From Chromatiales bacterium (lineage in GTDB: Bacteria; Pseudomonadota; Gammaproteobacteria; JAHELT01), in NCBI GenBank assembly GCA_024644045.1, contig JAHELT010000002.1, positions 1-64,000 of the forward strand: a DNA stretch of 64,000 bases. Reading direction: 5' to 3'. Positions 16,454 to 25,760 of this stretch are shown here, piece after piece (positions within the stretch are counted from its first letter, which is position 1; every line of letters starts with the position of its first letter). Both the position numbers and the translations under genes were made by a program. The notes below the pieces were generated by a model. That model did not search any database, had not been told where the DNA came from, and saw nothing but the letters and a program-made list of their open reading frames with translations.

Positions 16454-17338
16454 CTAGCGGACCAGCTTTGACTGGCGGATGAACAGCTGGATGGGTTTCT
16501 CGACGGGCCAGCCGTCGTTGTTGGCCTCGATCTGCTGCTTCTTCTTCGCGGTCTGCTCGCCGGTTTCGCAGTCGAAGCTGGCGAGCTCGAGATTGCGCTT
16601 CCAGTTGCTTTCCAGATAGCCGCCGAACCCCTCGTCGTCCTGCGTGGCGGGGAAGCGCAGCACCAGCAGCCGGTCGCCGCTGTACTGACGGCACAGCGTG
16701 CTCACTCGCTTGTCCTTGCGCCGGCCGCTGTACAGGTTGTAGTCGTCCTCCGCGGGTACCACCTGCCAGCCCTCTCCCAGCTCGCCCGTAACCAGGTCAC
16801 GCGTGATCTGCGGCCACTCGCGCGCCAGCTTCCTGACATCGCTGCTGCTCTTGGGCAGCACCTTCATAAACGACACCAGCACGAGGGTGCGCTGTCCGCC
16901 CGCCGCCGTGGGGCTGGCCCTGGCGACGGTCTGGGACGGCTGGGTCGCCGGCGCCGCCGTTGTCTCGGGCGTTCCGGAGCTCCACGATTTCAGGTAACGG
17001 GAAGCGAGCTTGCGCGCCCCCGCGCGCTCCTCGGCGGTCATCTGGTCCTCCACCACGGCGCGCGCCTGCAATGCCTGCCTGTGCCCTTTGGAGGCCGCCA
17101 GGTTGAAGAACGCGTGCGACTGGGTGAAGTTCTGCAGCACACCCAGCCCCTCGCCGTACAGCTTGCCGAGCTCGTACATCGCATCGGCGTTGCCCGCCTT
17201 CGCAGCTGCCAGCCACAGTTCCGCCGCCTGCGGGTAGTTGCCGGCCTGATAGGCGGCCTGACCCGCCTTGAAATCGGCGCCGGCCAGCGCGGGCAGGCAG
17301 GCCAGAAAAACCAGAATTGACTGCAGGGTTCGTCGCAT
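16454..17338 (-). CDS. Exported Sel1-repeat protein
   Basis: 294 aa with a signal peptide (MRRTLQSILVFLACLPALAGA) and about two Sel1-like repeats near the N-terminus (GQAAYQAGNYPQAAELWLAA, NADAMYELGKLYGEGLGVLQ, HAFFNLAASKGHRQAL). A Pro/Thr/Ala-rich linker leads to a C-terminal region with no recognised domain (LVLVSFMKVLPKSSSDVRKL, DRLLVLRFPATQDDEG). Convergent with prcB (stop codons 4 bp apart). Sel1 repeats bind proteins; the partner is unknown. The ATG at 17338 begins the signal peptide; an upstream ATG at 17371 gives 11 unhelpful residues. Confidence 0.8.
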   Translation of the reverse strand: MRRTLQSILVFLACLPALAGADFKAGQAAYQAGNYPQAAELWLAAAKAGNADAMYELGKLYGEGLGVLQNFTQSHAFFNLAASKGHRQALQARAVVEDQMTAEERAGARKLASRYLKSWSSGTPETTAAPATQPSQTVARASPTAAGGQRTLVLVSFMKVLPKSSSDVRKLAREWPQITRDLVTGELGEGWQVVPAEDDYNLYSGRRKDKRVSTLCRQYSGDRLLVLRFPATQDDEGFGGYLESNWKRNLELASFDCETGEQTAKKKQQIEANNDGWPVEKPIQLFIRQSKLVR

Positions 17339-17463
17339 GGTGTCACGGGTTCTGGGTGACGGGACCGTCATCGGCGCTCATTCTGCCGCATTAGCGGCTT
17401 GCTGGCGAGGCGACGCGCAATTGTGCTACACACGCAGGCTAATTGTTGCCAGGGAGTCTCCTG

Positions 17464-17955
17464 ATGCTGCGAGCACTCCGGCGCCGCGTGTCGGCGCATC
17501 CGCGCAGCGCCGCGAGCCGGCGCAGCCTGTTGAAACTCATCGGTCTCGGTCTGCTCGCGAACGCGACCCGCGGTGGGGCCGCGGACGCGCCTGTACCCCA
17601 ACCCGCGGCGGCGCGGGCCCGAGATTTTATGACGCGCGCTGAGCAGCTGCGGTCCCGGGCGCTCGCCGACGGCGACCAGGGGTACGGGGCGGTTATCGTC
17701 AGGGACGGGCGAATCGTAGGTCAGGCGCCGAGTCGTGTGGTGGTGAATGGCGATCCGACCGCGCATGCTGAGACAGAGGCGATCCGCGATGCGTGCCGGC
17801 GACTGGGCACGCGCGATCTGCGCGGCTGCGTGATGTATTCGACGACGGCCGCCTGTGCGATGTGCGAGACCGCCGCCTACTGGGCCAGCGTCACTCGCAT
17901 GTATGCGGGTGAGGACATCGCGGATCGCGGCGCGCCGCGTTACGGCGGTTGCTGA
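17464..17955 (+). CDS. Tat-exported nucleoside/cytosine deaminase-like protein
   Basis: 163 aa. The N-terminus carries a twin-arginine signal (SRRSLLKLIG followed by LGLLANATRGGAADA). The rest is a CDA-fold deaminase: zinc-binding His101 with catalytic Glu103 (TAHAETEAI) and Cys131/Cys134 (ACAMC; family usually PCxMC). In relatives such as guanine deaminase and TadA the fold acts in the cytoplasm; export through Tat would fit a metal-loaded, folded enzyme acting in the periplasm on an unknown substrate. AGGGAG lies 8 bases before the chosen ATG. The upstream ATG at 17443 is less likely. Confidence 0.78.
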   Translation: MLRALRRRVSAHPRSAASRRSLLKLIGLGLLANATRGGAADAPVPQPAAARARDFMTRAEQLRSRALADGDQGYGAVIVRDGRIVGQAPSRVVVNGDPTAHAETEAIRDACRRLGTRDLRGCVMYSTTAACAMCETAAYWASVTRMYAGEDIADRGAPRYGGC

Positions 17956-17974
17956 GCAGCCGACGGGAGCCGGC

Positions 17975-18003
17975 TTCCGTGTGCGCCGCGCGTGCTCTAT
18001 ACT
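17975..18003 (+). promoter_or_regulatory. Promoter of tRNA-Thr
   Basis: TATACT at 17998-18003, 17-bp spacer, weak -35 TTCCGT at 17975-17980. A GC-rich stretch lies between -10 and the tRNA, typical of growth-rate-controlled stable RNA promoters. The tRNA begins 15 bp downstream. Confidence 0.5.
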
Positions 18004-18018
18004 TGCGGCCCCGCCCGC

Positions 18019-18094
18019 GCCGGTGTAGCTCAGTCGGTAGAGCGCCTCACTCGTAATGAGGAAGTCGGGGGTTCGATTCCTCTCGCCGGCACCA
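18019..18094 (+). tRNA. tRNA-Thr (anticodon CGT)
   Basis: 76 nt with encoded CCA. Acceptor GCCGGTG/CGCCGGC (one G-T pair), D-arm, anticodon stem CCTCA/TGAGG with loop CTCGTAA (anticodon CGT), T-arm GGGGG-TTCGATT-CCTCT, discriminator A. Confidence 0.96.
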
Positions 18095-18200
18095 GTTTCA
18101 TTGCTCAATACGGCCACGGCGCGTTCGGTCGCTGCGGTTTCCCCTGTTAATATCGGGTCCGCGCCGAAAGTGGCGCGCCAGGCGTACCGGGCTCCGCACG

Positions 18201-19328
18201 ATGAATGACAGCGTCCAAAAACGGCCGTTCCGCTTCTACGACAACCGCCAGAAGTACCTGGCTTTCGTCAATACCTGCAACGAAAAATGGAAAGTGGCCG
18301 AGCGTGCGGCCGAGGAGCTGGCGCAGATCGCGCCGCAGCCGCCGGCGCTGCGCCTGTTCGACGCAGGCATGGGCGACGGAACCGTGCTGTCTATTCTGAT
18401 GCGCGCCATGCACAAGCGTTTCGCTACCCTGCCGTTCTACGTGGTCGGCAAGGAGATCAGCCTGGAGGACGTGCGCCTGTCGCTGGAGAAGCTGCCCGAC
18501 CGGTTCGTCGAGCACGCCGCCACGGTGGTCGTGATCACCAATCTCTACTACGCCGAGGCGCCGTGGCTGGCCCCGGCAAAACCCGAGGCCGCCGGGTCGC
18601 TCAACTGGCTGGACGTGGCGCTCGAAGGCAACTCGGCCTACGAGTTTTTCGAGCAGCTGCGCGATCTGGATGCACAACTGGTCGACGGCTGGCAGGTGAA
18701 AGCGGGCAAGTCCGGCAATCCGCTGTATGTGCGCCCCTCGGTGCTGGTGCTGTACCGCAAGGATCACCGCTTCCTGCTCGACGCGGTGATCCCGAGGCCG
18801 GGCGCGGTCGAGGCCGACTACGACATGGTGGTCGCCTCGCAACCCTGGCGCGCGCGGATGAGCGCGGAATTCAAAGCGCAGAAAGTCCTGGTGCCGCTGG
18901 CGCGCAGCCTGCGCAGCCAGGGCCGGCTGCTCGCGGTTCAGTCGACCGGTCGCGACCCCGGTCTGGACATAGTGCGCGAGATCTGGCCCGACGAGCAGCC
19001 GTTTCAGGTCGATCGCCACGAGCTGCTGGCGGCGCTGAAAACCGAGCTCGGCGAAGAACACGAGCAGTACATTCTCGACGCGCTGTCGGACGACCGGGCC
19101 ATGCTGAGCTACCGCATGCACACGCTGCCGAGCGAGATCGGTGAAAGCATCGGCACCTCGACCCTGTTTGCCGCCTGGAATGCGGCCATCTACGTCGCGC
19201 AGATCGAGGACCAGCGCCTCGCAGAGGCCGTGCACAGCGGCGAGTACCTCGAGAGCACGGCGAAAGTGCTGCAGAAGTACAACGGTCTGTGGTTCAACGA
19301 CGAGACCTTCGTAATCGTGCGGCGATGA
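18201..19328 (+). CDS. Class I SAM-dependent methyltransferase-like protein
   Basis: 375-aa soluble protein. The only clear signature is a SAM-binding motif LRLFDAGMGDGTVL (residues 51-64), followed by an acidic residue at the end of strand 2 (VGKEIS). The rest is conserved-looking but not assignable: NTCNEKWKVAERAA near the start, PWRARMSAEFKAQKVLVPLA in the middle, MHTLPSEIGESIGTSTLFAAW near the end. No substrate motif is visible. Its stop overlaps the start of the enolase-superfamily gene by ATGA, so the two are translationally coupled. Confidence 0.72.
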   Translation: MNDSVQKRPFRFYDNRQKYLAFVNTCNEKWKVAERAAEELAQIAPQPPALRLFDAGMGDGTVLSILMRAMHKRFATLPFYVVGKEISLEDVRLSLEKLPDRFVEHAATVVVITNLYYAEAPWLAPAKPEAAGSLNWLDVALEGNSAYEFFEQLRDLDAQLVDGWQVKAGKSGNPLYVRPSVLVLYRKDHRFLLDAVIPRPGAVEADYDMVVASQPWRARMSAEFKAQKVLVPLARSLRSQGRLLAVQSTGRDPGLDIVREIWPDEQPFQVDRHELLAALKTELGEEHEQYILDALSDDRAMLSYRMHTLPSEIGESIGTSTLFAAWNAAIYVAQIEDQRLAEAVHSGEYLESTAKVLQKYNGLWFNDETFVIVRR

Positions 19329-20458
19329 AAGTCACCGCCCTGGAAGCGTACGAGCTGCGCGCGCCGGACAGCGGCCGCCCGCATTGGGTGAGCCACTTCG
19401 TGGTACCCCGTGCCAACGAGCTCCTGGTCCGCCTGAAGACGGACGAGGGAATCGAGGGGGTCGGCATTGCCACCAGCTACACGCCGATCGAGGCGGTGGT
19501 GCACGCGTTGCGTGCCGGCATCGCGGAGCAGATCGTCGGCGCGGACCCGCTCGCGCCCGAGCGTCTCTATCAACGGCTTTTCGCACTTACCTGGCAGCGG
19601 CTGGCGCACGAGCAGGGTTGGAGCCGCGAGGCTCTGATCCGCATTTCCGCGGCGGTCGATATCGCCGCCTGGGACATCGTCGGCAAGGCGGCGGGCCTGC
19701 CGCTGTACCGCCTGTTCGGGGGCTACCGCGACAAGGTGCCCTGTTACGTGACCTGCGCCTACTACCGCGACGGCAAGACGTTGAGCGAGCTGCGCGACGA
19801 AATGCAGATGCTCAAGGCGCAGGGGCATACGGGCTTCAAGGCGAAGGCCGGCGGCGCGACCCTGGCGGAGGACATGGCGCGGCTGGAGGTCGTGCGCGAG
19901 GTCATCGGTGACACCGCGGAGCTGATGGTGGACGTGAATCGCGGATGGGATCTGGCCACGGCGATTGCCGGGGCGCGCGCGCTGGAGCCGCTGCGGCCGC
20001 GGTGGCTGGAAGAGCCGGTGCACTGGCACGACGACCGCCGCGGGCTCAAGCTGCTCGCCGCCCGCACCTCGATCCCGCTGTCGGCCGGCGAGAGCGAGCT
20101 CACCAGCTACGGCTGCCGCGCGCTGCTGGAAGAGCAGGCCATCCAGATTCTGCAGTTCGACTGCACGATGATGGGCGGGTTCACCGAGGGGCGCAAACTG
20201 GCTGCGCTGTGTGAGCTCAATCACGTGCAGGTCGCGCCGCACCACGATTGCTTCATTCACGCGCACATCGTCGCCGCTTCGCCGGCCGGCTGCATCGTCG
20301 AATCGTTTACCGACCCGGAGCGCGATCCGTTGCAGGCCGAGCTGTTCGAGGACCCGCCGCCGATCGCGGGCGGCGTGCTCACCCTGAAGGAGCAGCCCGG
20401 TCTGGGCTTGACGCTGTCGCCGGCGGCGCTCGCGAAGTTCGGCGATCGGATTCTTTAA
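19325..20458 (+). CDS. Enolase-superfamily enzyme (mandelate racemase/muconate lactonising type)
   Basis: 377 aa. N-terminal capping domain followed by a TIM barrel. The barrel shows the K-x-K base (FKAKAGG), metal ligands Asp in LMVDVNRGW, Glu in WLEEPVHW and Glu in LSAGESELTS, and the opposite-face His in VAPHHDCFIHAH. This pattern fits the mandelate racemase subgroup, which dehydrates, racemises or cycloisomerises carboxylate substrates after abstracting an alpha proton. Substrate is not predictable; the neighbouring Rieske oxygenase hints at catabolism of a carboxylated or aromatic compound. Start ATG overlaps the stop of the methyltransferase gene. Confidence 0.9.
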   Translation: MKVTALEAYELRAPDSGRPHWVSHFVVPRANELLVRLKTDEGIEGVGIATSYTPIEAVVHALRAGIAEQIVGADPLAPERLYQRLFALTWQRLAHEQGWSREALIRISAAVDIAAWDIVGKAAGLPLYRLFGGYRDKVPCYVTCAYYRDGKTLSELRDEMQMLKAQGHTGFKAKAGGATLAEDMARLEVVREVIGDTAELMVDVNRGWDLATAIAGARALEPLRPRWLEEPVHWHDDRRGLKLLAARTSIPLSAGESELTSYGCRALLEEQAIQILQFDCTMMGGFTEGRKLAALCELNHVQVAPHHDCFIHAHIVAASPAGCIVESFTDPERDPLQAELFEDPPPIAGGVLTLKEQPGLGLTLSPAALAKFGDRIL

Positions 20459-20552
20459 CGGGTATCGCCGTATCGCGGGAGCACGGCACCGGCCTGCCGG
20501 ACGTGCCGTGAATCCGTCCCTGGAGGCCCGGGCCGACCCGCGGACGTGTGAA

Positions 20553-21896
20553 TCAGTTGTGCTGCAGCGCCTGCAGCCGGTTTTTCACCTCGGCCTGGCG
20601 TTGCGTGAACGGCAGTCCCAGCGTGTCGATGAGAATGGCGGCGAGCGCGCGGCCGAAATCGCGCTGCTGCTGTTCCGGGTCCTTCACGTCGCGCGGGACG
20701 CTCACCACGAAGTCGCCGGAGTAGGTGGCAATGCGGTTGTCGGCACCCGGCGATGCACGGCGTGGCTCCTCACCGGCGGCGACCGCGCGGATTTCGCGCC
20801 GCAGCAGGCCGCGCAGCATGGCCACGCCGGTGTCGGTCTGCCCTAAGCGTTCCTGACTGTGCACCGTGATCGGTCCCTGACCGACCTGCGCTTCGTAGTC
20901 ACCGGGGACACGCCGCCGATCTTCCGTGGTGCGTTCGGTGCCGGTCTGGCCGACGAAATCCACCTTGTTCACGCCAATGCTGTCGTAGTCGGGCGTGCCG
21001 CCGATCATGGCGTTGAAGTGCCGCCAGGCGATCAGCCTGCAGGCGGTGTTGTCGACCGGCACGATCCACTTGCTGGCGCAGGGGCGGTTGAAGAACACCT
21101 CGCCGCTGGCGTCCTGGTTGAAATCCGTGGGCTGTGCGAAGTTCGGCGGATAGAGCTCGGCGGTGCGCGTCCACAAAAACTGTTCCCAGCGGCGCGTGTC
21201 GGTGACGAAGACCCCTGCCCGCCCGGGCATCCAGTGCCAGTCGACCACCCCGGTGGCCTCCCAGGATTGCTTGAACTGCACGCCGGTAGCGCGCGTGTGC
21301 AGGAACACCGCGTGGAACGGGTCCATGGGGTTCTCGTTGACCTGCAGCCAGTTGCAAGGCATGTCGATGGCGTAGGGCACCATCTCGTTGTCCGGCATGT
21401 CCAGGGTGTCGTAGACCGGAAAATCGGGCACGCCGTCGGGCGGGCCGAAGTAGGCGAACACCAGCCCCCGGTACTCGCGCGCCGGGTAGGCGCCGTGGCA
21501 CAGGGTGTCGCGGATCGGGCTGTCCGCCGGCTCACCGGGGGTCTCCAGGATGGTGCCGTCCACGGCGAACAGCCAGCCGTGATAGCAGCAGCGGATCCCG
21601 TGCTCGGCGATCACGCCGTACTCCAGCGATGCGCGCCGGTGACTGCAGTGGCGGTGCAGCACGCCGATGTCGCCGGAGCGGTCGCGGAAGGCGACCAGGT
21701 CCTCGCCCATGACGCGCAGCGCCAGCGGCAGGTCCGTCAGCTGCGAGGAAAGGCATACCGGGTGCCAGAAGCGACGCAGGTACTCACCGCACGCGGTTCC
21801 CGGCCCGACATGCGTCAGCTCCACGTCCTCGGTTTCGGGCGCTGCGCGGTAGTATCCGTTGTAGGCTCTGCGCAATTCGTGGTCCGGGACCGTCAA
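20553..21896 (-). CDS. Rieske non-haem iron oxygenase, alpha subunit
   Basis: About 447 aa. A Rieske centre with CSH (HRHCSHRRASLEYG) and CCYH (GIRCCYHGWLFAVDG) is followed by the mononuclear iron site NENPMDPFHAVFLH (Asp/His/His). Such enzymes hydroxylate or demethylate aromatic or similar substrates with electrons from a separate reductase; no reductase or ferredoxin gene lies next to it. The start is uncertain: TTG at 21896 precedes the first recognisable residues (LTVPDHELRRAYNGYY); a GTG at 21926 is possible; longer versions would overlap the divergent cysS. Confidence 0.88.
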   Translation of the reverse strand: MTVPDHELRRAYNGYYRAAPETEDVELTHVGPGTACGEYLRRFWHPVCLSSQLTDLPLALRVMGEDLVAFRDRSGDIGVLHRHCSHRRASLEYGVIAEHGIRCCYHGWLFAVDGTILETPGEPADSPIRDTLCHGAYPAREYRGLVFAYFGPPDGVPDFPVYDTLDMPDNEMVPYAIDMPCNWLQVNENPMDPFHAVFLHTRATGVQFKQSWEATGVVDWHWMPGRAGVFVTDTRRWEQFLWTRTAELYPPNFAQPTDFNQDASGEVFFNRPCASKWIVPVDNTACRLIAWRHFNAMIGGTPDYDSIGVNKVDFVGQTGTERTTEDRRRVPGDYEAQVGQGPITVHSQERLGQTDTGVAMLRGLLRREIRAVAAGEEPRRASPGADNRIATYSGDFVVSVPRDVKDPEQQQRDFGRALAAILIDTLGLPFTQRQAEVKNRLQALQHN

Positions 21897-22056
21897 TCGA
21901 GTGCTCTGCTGGCCGGTAGCGTGCACCGAAAGTATCAGCCGTAGCGCGCCCGCGCAAACGCACCGGTGAGCGCCCGCGCGTTCGACTCGCGCCGGACGGG
22001 CGGGCAAAATAGACCGCTTGCCGCACGTCTTCCCGCGGCGGCTGTGAGAACGCAAC

Positions 22057-23451
22057 ATGGAACTCAGGCTTTACGACACCTATTCACGCGAACTGCGCCC
22101 CTTCGAGCCGCTGCAGCCGGGCAAGGTGGGGCTCTACTGCTGCGGCCCCACGGTGTACAACTACGCGCACATCGGAAATCTGCGCACCTACATTTTCGAG
22201 GACGTGTTGCGCCGCGCGTTGCAGTTCAACGGCTATGCCGTGCACCATGTCGTGAACATCACCGACGTGGGTCACCTGGTTTCGGATGCCGATACCGGCG
22301 AGGACAAGATGGAGGCCGGCTCACGCCGCACCGGCAAGACGGCCTGGGAAATCGCGGCGCTCTACACGGAGGCCTTCCAGAGCGACCTGCGGCAGCTGAA
22401 CATCCTCGAGCCGCACGTCTGGTGCCGGGCCACCGATCACATCGCCGAACAGATAGAGATGATCCGCTGCATCGAGGCGAAGGGTTACACCTACCGCACA
22501 GCCGATGGGATCTACTTCGACTCTTCCAGGCTCTCCGAGTACGGTTACCTGGCGCGCCTCGACAAGGAAGGGCTCGCTGCCGGCGCGCGGGTGGAGACCG
22601 GCGACAAGCGCAACCCGACCGATTTCGCGCTGTGGAAATTCAGCCCTCCGGACGTGACCCGGCAGATGGAATGGGAGAGCCCGTGGGGCGTCGGTTTCCC
22701 CGGCTGGCACATCGAGTGCTCGGCGATGTCGGTCAAGTACCTCGGCCCGCTGTTCGACATTCACTGTGGCGGTAAGGATCACATTCCGGTGCACCACACC
22801 AACGAGATTGCTCAGACCGAAGCGTGTCACGGCACGCGGCTCGCGAATTTCTGGTTGCACGGCTATTTTCTGCAGACCGACCAGGCGAAGATGGCCAAGT
22901 CCGCCGGTGAGTTTCTTCGTATGCAGACTTTGATCGACCGCGGGTACGATCCGCTGGCCTACCGTTACCTGTGCCTGACGGCCCACTACCGCAGCGATCT
23001 GAACTTCTCCTGGGACAGCCTGGACGGCGCTGTGACCACGCTGGAGCGGTTGCGCACGCTGGTGCACGGCTGGCCTGACGGAGGCAGCCCTCTGCCCGAA
23101 CACGTGGAACGGTTCACGGCGCCGGTCAACGACGACTTGAATACGCCGCGTGCGCTGGCGGTCGTCTGGGATCTGGTGAAGAGCGACCTGGATGCGGCCC
23201 GCAAGAAAGCCACGCTGCTGCACGTCGACGAGCTGCTCGGCCTGGGGCTGGGCACCTGGGCGCCGGTCGAGGAAAGCATTCCCGCTGCGGTCACCGTGCT
23301 GGTTGCCGCCCGCCAGGCGGCGCGCGAGGCCAGGAACTGGGCCGAAGCCGATGCAGCGCGCGACGAGCTGCATGGGCTCGGCTACGAGGTCGAAGACACG
23401 CCGGTGGGGCCGCAGGTGAAGCGCCGGCGATCCGCGCCGGCGGATTTCTGA
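22057..23451 (+). CDS. cysS: Cysteinyl-tRNA synthetase
   Basis: 464-aa class I aminoacyl-tRNA synthetase. HIGN at residues 38-41 is the HIGH signature and KMAKS at 278-282 is the KMSKS loop with Ala in place of the first Ser. Zinc ligands Cys28/29 region (YCCGPTVYN), GWHIECSAMS and FDIHCGGKDHIPVHH are intact. Length and termini match the family. Divergent from the Rieske gene. Confidence 0.97.
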   Translation: MELRLYDTYSRELRPFEPLQPGKVGLYCCGPTVYNYAHIGNLRTYIFEDVLRRALQFNGYAVHHVVNITDVGHLVSDADTGEDKMEAGSRRTGKTAWEIAALYTEAFQSDLRQLNILEPHVWCRATDHIAEQIEMIRCIEAKGYTYRTADGIYFDSSRLSEYGYLARLDKEGLAAGARVETGDKRNPTDFALWKFSPPDVTRQMEWESPWGVGFPGWHIECSAMSVKYLGPLFDIHCGGKDHIPVHHTNEIAQTEACHGTRLANFWLHGYFLQTDQAKMAKSAGEFLRMQTLIDRGYDPLAYRYLCLTAHYRSDLNFSWDSLDGAVTTLERLRTLVHGWPDGGSPLPEHVERFTAPVNDDLNTPRALAVVWDLVKSDLDAARKKATLLHVDELLGLGLGTWAPVEESIPAAVTVLVAARQAAREARNWAEADAARDELHGLGYEVEDTPVGPQVKRRRSAPADF

Positions 23452-23533
23452 GGCGCCGGCCGATGCAACTAATGTCGCACGGCGCGGGTCAAACAGTCGT
23501 TTCGTGCGCTGTACGCTCTACGGACCCGACTCG

Positions 23534-24115
23534 ATGCTCGAATTCTCCCGCAACCGGCGCCGCCTAACCGGCGCGATGATGGCGCTGCCCTTCAGCACAC
23601 TCGGGCACGGCAGGGCGTTCGGTCAGTCGCTTCCGGAACGCGGTATCGTCGGACTGCCGGCCCCGGAGCTCGACGCCGAGTTCTGGCTGGATGGCGCGGG
23701 ACGACGGACGAGCTTCAGCATGCTCGCCCAGCGCGGCAGGTGGGTGCACCTGAAATGCTGGCAGAGCTGGTGTCCCGGGTGTCATGAGCACGGCTTTCCC
23801 GCGTTGCAGAAGATCAGCAAAGCGTTTGCCGATGAACCGCGGGTCGTCAATGTGGGTTTGCAGACGACCTTCGAAGGGCACCAGATCAACACCGGCGAGA
23901 AGGTCCGCGAGATGCAGCTGCGCTACGACCTGGACATCGTCATGGGCCACGATCCCGGGAAACGCAACGCCGACGGGTACCCCAACACGATGCGCGCGTA
24001 CCGCACCGGCGGTACGCCCTGGCACGTGATCGTCGAGCCCGGCGGGACGGTGATCTACGACGGCTTCAGCGTCAACGCCGACCGCGCAGTCGCGTACATT
24101 CGCGAACGACTTTAG
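23534..24115 (+). CDS. TlpA-like exported thioredoxin-fold protein
   Basis: 193 aa. A short arginine-rich start (SRNRRRLTG) and hydrophobic segment ending HGRAFGQ suggest export. The thioredoxin fold shows WQSWCPGCHEHGFP with a CPGC active site and the cis-Pro in GGTPWHVIVEPGG. Such TlpA/ResA-type proteins reduce or oxidise periplasmic disulfides. An insert with FEGHQINTGEKVREM and HDPGKRNADGYPN is typical of peroxiredoxin-like AlkB/TlpA relatives. The ATG at 23534 is chosen over an upstream in-frame GTG. It ends with TAG. Confidence 0.8.
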   Translation: MLEFSRNRRRLTGAMMALPFSTLGHGRAFGQSLPERGIVGLPAPELDAEFWLDGAGRRTSFSMLAQRGRWVHLKCWQSWCPGCHEHGFPALQKISKAFADEPRVVNVGLQTTFEGHQINTGEKVREMQLRYDLDIVMGHDPGKRNADGYPNTMRAYRTGGTPWHVIVEPGGTVIYDGFSVNADRAVAYIRERL

Positions 24116-24122
24116 CCAGCGT

Positions 24123-24158
24123 GCTGAAAGTTAAAGTATACGTGAATACTTCTTCAGC
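24123..24158 (+). terminator. AT-rich stem-loop after the TlpA-like gene
   Basis: GCTGAA (24123-24128) pairs with TTCAGC (24153-24158) and inside it AAGTAT pairs with ATACTT. No T-run follows, so it is either a weak terminator or an mRNA 3'-end structure. Located 8 bp after the stop codon. The remaining 200 bp before the amidase gene hold nothing recognised. Confidence 0.4.
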
Positions 24159-24358
24159 AACCCGTCAGAACCAGCCACCCCGAAGTCCGGCGCCGTGACA
24201 GCCGCGTGCGGTTGTCGCCGGGTGCGCGCAAGCTTCCGGCTCTCGCCAACGTAATTCCGTACCGTATTGATACTGTCCCCACTTATCCGGTAATGCCCGT
24301 ATTGCACAAGGCATTGAAAGTGGCAAACTGAATACCGCCACAGCGATGCGAGCCAAGC

Positions 24359-25753
24359 ATGACCGATTCCGCGCTGATACCCGCCACCGAGCTGCTCAAA
24401 CTGTACCGCAACAAAAGGCTTTCCCCCGTCGAGGTTGCCCGGGACGTGTGCGCCCGTGTCGAAAAATTTGACACCCGGCTCAATGCTTATTGCCTGCTCG
24501 ACCAGGAACACGTCATGGCCGCGGCGCGTGCGTCGGAGAAACGCTGGCACAAGCGCGAGCCGCTGGGTCTGCTAGACGGCGTGCCGGTGTCGATCAAGGA
24601 CATCATTCTCACCAGGGGCTGGCCGACCCTGCGCGGCTCGCGGCTGATCGAAAAGGAACAGGCCTGGGACGAGGACGCGCCCAGCACTGCGCGCCTGCTC
24701 GAGCACGGAGCGATGATCGTCGGCAAGACCACCACTCCCGAGTTCGGGTGGAAGGCCGTCACCGACTCGCCGCTCACGGGTGTGACGCGCAATCCGTGGA
24801 ATCCCGAGCTGACGCCGGGCGGCAGCAGCGGCGGCGGCGCCGTCGCGGTTGCGAGCGGCATGTGCGCGCTGTCGCTGGGTACCGACGGCGGCGGGTCGAT
24901 CAGGATCCCCGCCGGGTTCACCGGTGTGTTCGGCATGAAACCCTCGTTCGGCCGGGTGCCGGCGGCGCCGCTGAGTCCGTTCGGAACGGTCGCGCATCTC
25001 GGTCCGATTACCCGCACGGTGGCCGATGCCGCGCTGATGCTGACCGTGGTCGCCGAACCGGATACGCGGGACTGGTACGCCCTGCCGCGTGAAACCAGGG
25101 ACTATCGCATCGGCCTGGACGAAGGCGTTAAATATCTGCGCGTCGCTTACAGCCCGAACCTCGGCTACGCTAGCGTGGACGCGGAGGTGAAGGAGATCGT
25201 GGAGCGCGCAATCGACGTGTTCGTCGAACTGGGCGCCCGCGTCGAGCTCGTGACGCCGGGCTTCGACGAACCGCGTGACGTGTTCCTGAAGCACTGGTCG
25301 GCCGGCGCGGCCAACCTCGCGCGTAACTTCGATGCGGCGCAACGCGCGCAGCTCGATCCCGGTCTGGCTGAGCTGATCAGCGTCGGCGAAGGCTGGAGCC
25401 TGCTCGACTATCTGCACGCGGTCGATCAACGCGGGGCGCTGGGCCAGCACATGAACCGGTTCCACGAGCATTTCGATCTGCTGATTACGCCTACCCTGCC
25501 GATCCCGGCATTTGCCGCCGGCCAACAGCTCAGCGACCCGGACACGCAGCAGTTCTGGTTCGACTGGACGCCGTTTTCCTACCCCTTCAACCTCACCCAG
25601 CAGCCCGCCGCCTCGATTCCCTGCGGCTTTACGAGCGCCGGGCTGCCGGTAGGACTGCAGATCATCGGACCCCGGCATCGCGACGACCTGGTGTTGCGCG
25701 CCAGCCACGCGTTCGAGCAACTGCGCGCCATCAAGCTGCCGGACCTTGCATGA
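24359..25753 (+). CDS. Amidase-signature hydrolase
   Basis: 464 aa. The catalytic Ser-cisSer-Lys triad is visible: Lys in GVPVSIKDIILTRGW, cis-Ser in LTPGGSSGGGAVAVASG and nucleophile Ser in LGTDGGGSIRIPAG. These enzymes hydrolyse amides, from Glu-tRNA(Gln) transamidation (GatA) to aryl or fatty amides; there are no gatB/gatC neighbours, so a catabolic amidase is more likely. It is followed at 7 bp by a thioesterase and then an HpaB-like oxygenase, suggesting a small degradation operon. Confidence 0.92.
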   Translation: MTDSALIPATELLKLYRNKRLSPVEVARDVCARVEKFDTRLNAYCLLDQEHVMAAARASEKRWHKREPLGLLDGVPVSIKDIILTRGWPTLRGSRLIEKEQAWDEDAPSTARLLEHGAMIVGKTTTPEFGWKAVTDSPLTGVTRNPWNPELTPGGSSGGGAVAVASGMCALSLGTDGGGSIRIPAGFTGVFGMKPSFGRVPAAPLSPFGTVAHLGPITRTVADAALMLTVVAEPDTRDWYALPRETRDYRIGLDEGVKYLRVAYSPNLGYASVDAEVKEIVERAIDVFVELGARVELVTPGFDEPRDVFLKHWSAGAANLARNFDAAQRAQLDPGLAELISVGEGWSLLDYLHAVDQRGALGQHMNRFHEHFDLLITPTLPIPAFAAGQQLSDPDTQQFWFDWTPFSYPFNLTQQPAASIPCGFTSAGLPVGLQIIGPRHRDDLVLRASHAFEQLRAIKLPDLA

Positions 25754-25760
25754 GCCGCGC

